From: Elephas maximus indicus
Lineage: Eukaryota; Chordata; Mammalia; Proboscidea; Elephantidae
Assembly: GCF_024166365.1 (NCBI RefSeq)
Contig: NC_064839.1
Span: 17,656,878 to 17,720,877 of the forward strand
DNA: 64,000 nucleotides
Direction of reading: 5' to 3'
Shown here: positions 63,078 through 64,000 of the stretch, in pieces
Position numbering within the stretch: position 1 is the stretch's first letter
Layout of the letters: the number at the start of each line of letters is the position of its first letter
The notes under the pieces: model-generated
Databases searched by the model: none
The model's input: only the letters and a program-made list of their open reading frames with translations
Told to the model about the DNA's origin: nothing
Position numbers and translations under genes: made by a program

Positions 63078-64000
63078 CAATAATTTCTACATGCAGCGTT
63101 CAGACATTGATTACATTCTTCACAACGCGTGAACATTCTCGGTATTTCTGTTCTGGTTGTTCTGTTTTCACATTTTTTATTTGTTTGTTTGATTGTGTAG
63201 TCTGCTCTGCGTTGTGCAAGAAAACAAAACACTAAAGCAGGTGTTGTTTTTCTTCGGATCCCCGAAAGTATAAATCACAGTGTCCTAGGCCTTACTTTTC
63301 GCGCTTTTTTGCTTTCCATTTTGTCATATTATAAAAGTTAATCATGGTCCTTGCAGCTGAGCGCTCTGTAGCCAGATCTCATGGCTCAGACAAAAATCCC
63401 CGTATCTGCCTGGCCCTTCCTCTGGTGCATGCCTGTTGGGTCTGGCTTCAGACCCTCGGATGGCTGCTGCATCGACCAAGCCATTGTTGGTATCATAACT
63501 GTGTTGTAACAGTTACTGGCAGGATGCAAAGTGCTGTTGTGGAAAGCCCTTTTTTCTGATTAGAGTCTAGAAAAAGAATGAAAGTCTGAGCAAAAATGCC
63601 TGTTAGCAGTGGAATTGCGTAAAGCGGGGGTGACAGTAGCACCCGTGTACCGTTTTCGATGTAGTAACGGCTTCCCAGGGAGACATCCAACAGCAAACGG
63701 GGCATGAGACGTTGGCAGATGTCAGTGGGTGGAGGGTGAGGCTTCTTCTCCCCTAGTGTTGAGGGAGCAGACACAATTTAATCTATTACTTGATGTCCTT
63801 CTCAAAAATAGTGCCCGGAGACCCTGGTGGCCTTTATTTAGAGGGTCTCAGGAGCTTGGCAGTATGTAAATTGTGCGTGAGTGTCCTTCATAGTTCCCCA
63901 TGGCCACAAGCAGAGGGATTTAAACAAGATTTAGCGTTACAGATGATTTGTAGGGGCGTTGGAGCCCGCCCTGCGGTGGGGATAGCGGAGGCCGGCTCTC
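63078..64000. other. Intergenic, no gene
   Basis: No recognised transposon apart from a 15-base SINE-like head at about 63818. The last 60 bases become GC-rich. Confidence 0.45.

Overview
The window is eukaryotic nuclear DNA from a placental mammal. It carries one protein-coding gene, SALL1, which is complete and lies on the minus strand. The interspersed repeats point to an afrotherian. More than 30 copies of AfroSINE-type tRNA-derived retroposons are present; their diagnostic ends are GGAGCCCTGGTGGCGCAG and CTATGAGTCGGAATCGACTC. There are also tRNA-Gly-derived SINEs and RTE-type LINE fragments. An elephant or close relative is my best guess, from memory of these families. No prokaryotic feature, CRISPR array or novel multi-gene system is present.

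Layout. Positions 1-11,165 are repeat-rich gene-free DNA: AfroSINE, tRNA-Gly SINE, RTE, L2, MIR, MER5-like and LTR pieces, with one possibly conserved island at 4.64-5.35 kb. Positions 11,165-14,480 lack recent retroposons and contain an orphan CpG-rich block (13.27-14.24 kb) interleaved with AT-rich sequence that looks like a developmental regulatory element. Positions 14,480-34,870 are again repeat-rich, with two MER20 copies, two large LTR pieces, an RTE 3' end and L1-like 3' ends. Positions 34,870-61,716 contain SALL1 and hold only one obvious AfroSINE, inside intron 1. Positions 61,717-64,000 return to ordinary repeat-bearing DNA.

SALL1 is read from high to low coordinates. Coding exon 1 is 54,553-54,628, exon 2 is 42,007-45,425 and exon 3 is 40,415-40,855. 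Together they encode 1,311 residues. The splice sites are GT/AG and keep frame. The protein has an N-terminal NuRD-recruiting motif, a C2HC finger, a Gln-rich multimerisation segment, nine C2H2 fingers in 2+3+2+2 clusters and two SUMO-type sites. Exon 1 and its flanks sit in a CpG-rich domain of about 6.7 kb (52.7-59.5 kb), as expected for a Polycomb-regulated developmental regulator. A second CpG island lies about 2 kb beyond the 3' end.

Regulatory calls rest on base composition, motif content and freedom from repeats. No alignment could be run, so conservation is inferred and confidence is kept low. Repeat family names come from recognising consensus phrases and have edge uncertainty of about 10-20 bases.
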